Assembly: GCA_920105625.2 (NCBI GenBank)
Contig: OV050031.1
Location: 97,841,676 to 97,905,675 of the forward strand
Direction: 5' to 3'
Length of the DNA: 64,000 bases
From: Clusia tigrina
Taxonomy: Eukaryota > Arthropoda > Insecta > Diptera > Clusiidae
Positions within the stretch are counted from its first letter, which is position 1. Each line of letters opens with the position of its first letter. Under the pieces are notes generated by a model, which made no database searches, was not told the origin of the DNA, and saw nothing but the letters and a program-made list of their open reading frames with translations. Below, one piece after another: positions 61,372-64,000 of the stretch. The position numbers and the translations under genes were made by a program.

Positions 61372-63722
61372 TTACAAGCATTTGTATGTTGCAAACTTGG
61401 ATAGGTGTAGGACGTACCGCATAGAAGTTAGGGCCATTTGAAGTTTTATCAGTGTTTGATTTGGGAATAAAGGGTAGCATAGCTTTGAGCGATAGCTTAA
61501 ATTGACAAGAGGCTCGAGTACCTTATTGTTACAAAATTTCAAGGTTTTATGACGCTCCAGTAAAAAGTTACAAGCATTTGTATGTGGCAAACTTTGATAG
61601 GTGTAGGACGTACCGTATAGAATTTAGGGCCATTTGAAGTTTTATCAGTGTTTGATTTGGGACTCAAGGGTAGCATAGCTTTGAGCGATAGCTTAAATTG
61701 ACAAGAGGCTCGAGTGCTTTATTGTTACAAAATTTCAAGGTTTTATGACGCTCCAGTAAAAAGTTACAAGCATTTATATGTTGCAAACTTTGATAGTTGT
61801 AGGACGTACCGTATAAAAGTTAGGGCCATTTGAAGTTTTATCAGTGTTTTATTTGGGATTCAAGGGTAGCATAGCTTTGAGCAATAGCTTAAATTGACAA
61901 GAGGCTCGAGTACTTTATTGTTACAAAATTTCAATGTTTTATGACGCTCCAGTAAAAAGTTACAAGCATTTGTATGTTGCAAACTTTGATAGATGTAGGA
62001 CGTTCCGTATAGAAGTTAGGGCCATTTGAAGTTTTATCAGTGTTTGATTTGGGACTTAAGGGTAGCATAGCTTTGAGCGATAGCTTAAATTGACAAGAGG
62101 CTCGAGTGCTTTATTGTTACAAAATTTCAAGGTTTTATGACGCTCCAGTAAAAAGTTACAAGCATTTGTATGTTGCAAACTTTGATAGGTGTAGGACGTA
62201 CCGTATAGAATTTAGGGCCATTTGAAGTTTTATCAGTGTTTGATTTGGGTCTCAAGGGTAGCATAGCTTTGAGCGATAGCTTAAATTGACAAGCGGCTCG
62301 AGTACTTTATTGTTACAAAATTTCAAGGTTTTATGACGCTCCAATAAAAAGTTACAAACATTTGTATGTTGCAAACTTTGATAGGTGTAGGACGTACCGT
62401 ATAGAATTTAGGGCCATTTGAAGTTTTATCAGTGTTTGATTTGGGACTCAAGGGTAGCATAGCTTTGAGCGATCTCTTAAATTGACAAGAGGCTCGAGTG
62501 CTTTATTGTTACAAAATTTCAAGGTTTTATGACGCTCCAGTAAAAAGTTACAAGCATTTGTATGTTGCAAACTTTGATAGGTGTAGGACGTACCGTATAG
62601 AATTTAGGGTCATTTGAAGTTTTATCAGTGTTTGATTTGGGTTTCAAGGGTAGCATAGCTTTGAGCGATAGCTTAAATTGACAAGCGGCTCAAGTACTTT
62701 ATTGTTACAAAATTTCAAGGTTTTATGACGCTCCAGTAAAAAGTTACAAGCATTTGTATGTTGCAAACTTTGATAGGTGTAGGACGTACCGCATAGAAGT
62801 TAGGGTCATGTGAAGTTTTATCAGTGTTTGATTTGGGACTTAAGGGAGCATAGCTTTGAGCGATAGCTTAAATTGACAAGAGGCTCGAGTGCTTTATTGT
62901 TACAAAATTTCAAGGTTTTATGACGCTCCAGTAAAAAGTTACAACCATTTGTATGTTGCAAACTTTGATAGGTGTAGGACGTACCGTATAGAATTTAGGG
63001 CCATTTGAAGTTTTATCAGTGATTGATTTAGGATTCAAGGGTAGCATAGCTTTGAGCAATAGCTTAAATTGACAAGAGGCTGGAGTACTTTATTGTTACA
63101 AAATTTCAAGGTTTTATGACGCTCCAGTGAAAAGTTACAAGCATTTGTATGTTGCAAACTTTGATAGGTGTAGGACGTACCGTATAGAATTTAGGGCCAT
63201 TTGAAGCTTTATCAGTGTTTGATTTGGGACTCAAGGGTAGCATAGCTTTGAGCGATAGCTTAAATTGACAAGAGACTCGAGTACTTTATTGATACAAAAT
63301 TTCAAGGTTTTATGACGCTTCAGTGAAAAGTTACAAGCATTTGTATGTTGCAAACTTTGATAGGTGTAGGACGTACCGTATAGAATTTAGGGCCATTTGA
63401 AGTTTTATCAGTGTTTGATTTGGGTCTCAAGGGTAGCATAGTTTTGAGCGATAGCTTAAATTGACCAGCGGCTCAAGTACTTTATTGTTACAAAATTTCA
63501 AAGTGTTATGACGCTCCAGTAAAACGTTACAAGCATTTGTATGTTGCAAACTTTGATAGGTGTAGGACGTACCGTATAGAAGTTAGGGCCATTTGAAGTT
63601 TTATCAGTGTTTGATTTGGGATTCAAGGGTAGCATTGCTTTGAGCGATAGCTTAAATTGACAAGAGGCTCGAGTACTTTATTGTTACAAAATTTCAAGGT
63701 TTTATGACGCTCCAGTAAAAAG
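61372..63722 (+). repeat. Domain F unit 8 (2351 bp, 12 monomers)
   Basis: The order is m1-m3, an m4/m6 hybrid near 61930-62050 (left TTTCAATG, right GATAGATG and CGTTCCG), then m7, m8, m8b and m9-m13. The m9 site is at 62844. ACAACCATTTG near 62942 is shared with unit 4 (near 53342), which suggests the right half of this unit is closest to unit 4. Confidence 0.87.
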
Positions 63723-64000
63723 TTACAAGCATTTGTATGTTGCAAACTTGGATAGGTGTAGGACGTACCGCATAGAAGTTAGGGCCATTTGAAGTTTTAT
63801 CAGTGTTTGATTTGGGAATAAAGGGTAGCATAGCTTTGAGCGATAGCTTAAATTGACAAGAGGCTCGAGTACCTTATTGTTACAAAATTTCAAGGTTTTA
63901 TGACGCTCCAGTAAAAAGTTACAAGCATTTGTATGTGGCAAACTTTGATAGGTGTAGGACGTACCGTATAGAATTTAGGGCCATTTGAAGTTTTATCAGT
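63723..64000 (+). repeat. Start of a ninth domain F unit, cut by the window edge
   Basis: m1 and the beginning of m2 are present (CCGCATAG, GGGAATAAAGG, TATGTGGC). The array continues beyond the window on this side. Confidence 0.9.

Larger units (their letters stand above)
1..64000 (+). repeat. 196-bp satellite DNA array filling the whole window
   Basis: Every line of the window can be read as the same roughly 196-bp unit in one orientation. Anchors such as GAGCGATAGC, CTCGAGTACT, GTTACAAGCATTTG and GGCCATTTGAAG recur once per unit. Taking GAGCGATAGC as phase 1, the first anchor is at 9 and the last at 63838. The 63829 bp between them plus 263 bp of identified net deletions equals exactly 327 x 196. 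The array runs off both ends (8 bp of a monomer on the left, 163 bp on the right). No gene, RNA gene, transposon, inversion or unique spacer was seen. A centromeric or heterochromatic location is inferred only from size and HOR organisation. The strand label is arbitrary. Confidence 0.98.
41583..64000 (+). repeat. Satellite domain F: homogenised variable-length HOR
   Basis: A fixed series of monomer types recurs. Key marks in order are: m1 CCGCATAG and GGGAATAAAGG; m2 TATGTGGC; m3 CATTTATATG, GATAGTTG and GTATAAAAG; m4 TTGAAATTTTATC and GGGACACAAGG; m5 GGGTCTCAAGG; m6 GACGGTCCAATA, GATAGATG and CGTTCCG; m7 a plain AGTGC monomer; m8 ACAAACATTTG and GCGATCTC; m8b GGGTCATTTG and GGGTTTCAAGG; m9 GGGTCATGTG and AAGGGAGCAT; m10 GTGATTGATTTAGG; m11 GAAGCTTTATC; m12 TTATTGATAC and GCTTCAGTG; m13 TTGACCAGCGG, AAAACGTTAC and GCATTGCTTTG. 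Copies within this domain are nearly identical by eye, with few private changes. Confidence 0.9.

Noticed and set aside
1..64000. About forty open reading frames of 60-105 codons, mostly on the reverse strand and nearly identical to each other.
   Set aside because: They follow the satellite phase (spacings are multiples of 196 bp, less small deletions), match one another only because the DNA repeats, start and stop at the same monomer positions, and resemble no protein family I know. Conservation here reflects array homogenisation, not selection on a protein.
1..64000. CRISPR array, because of regularly spaced repeats.
   Set aside because: There are no unique spacers. The whole 196-bp unit repeats, far longer than a CRISPR repeat plus spacer, and no cas gene is present.
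1..64000. rRNA spacer repeats or a 5S rRNA cluster as the source of the tandem unit.
   Set aside because: No 5S, 5.8S, 18S or 28S segment is recognisable in the 196-bp unit, and no unit contains a unique transcribed part.

Overview
This 64-kb window holds no gene that I can support. By eye it is one unbroken, head-to-tail satellite DNA array with a 196-bp monomer. A tandem array of this size, with nested higher-order repeats, points to a eukaryotic chromosome, probably centromeric, pericentromeric or other constitutive heterochromatin. I cannot name the species or even the kingdom. The consensus monomer is about 37% GC. Taking the conserved GAGCGATAGC as phase position 1, the phase runs from base 9 to base 63838. 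Summing every indel I could find (263 bp net loss) gives exactly 327 monomers, so the phase is accounted for across the whole window. All monomers point the same way, and I saw no transposon, inversion, microsatellite or unique spacer.

The array is a mosaic of higher-order repeats (HORs) that change along its length. Domain A (1 to about 10.15 kb) is the most divergent and carries 9-bp and 7-bp deletion monomers and duplications at offsets 2140, about 5060 and 3500 bp. Domain B (about 10.15-19.7 kb) is almost free of indels, has a 3724-bp duplication, and repeats every 5, 6 or 7 monomers. Domain C (about 19.7-29.3 kb) has a tandem 3831-bp, 20-monomer unit with an internal 1567-bp, 8-monomer unit, and two sharply truncated 118-bp monomers. 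Domain D (about 29.3-35.3 kb) has a 3527-bp duplication, with a tight cluster of private single-base indels that looks like a consensus or assembly fault. Domain E (about 35.3-41.6 kb) has 2743-bp and 2351-bp duplications and shares blocks with 43-48 kb. Domain F (41.6-64 kb) is the most homogeneous. It is built from a recognisable series of monomer types that recurs in units of 29, 13, 9, 13, 11, 15, 11 and 12 monomers, and the length changes can be traced to hybrid monomers.

The short open reading frames on both strands (about 60-105 codons) are by-products of the satellite. Because 196 is 1 more than a multiple of 3, each monomer shifts the frame, and longer frames appear only where a small deletion or substitution removes a stop. 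The interest of the window lies in its record of unequal exchange, not in any coding system.
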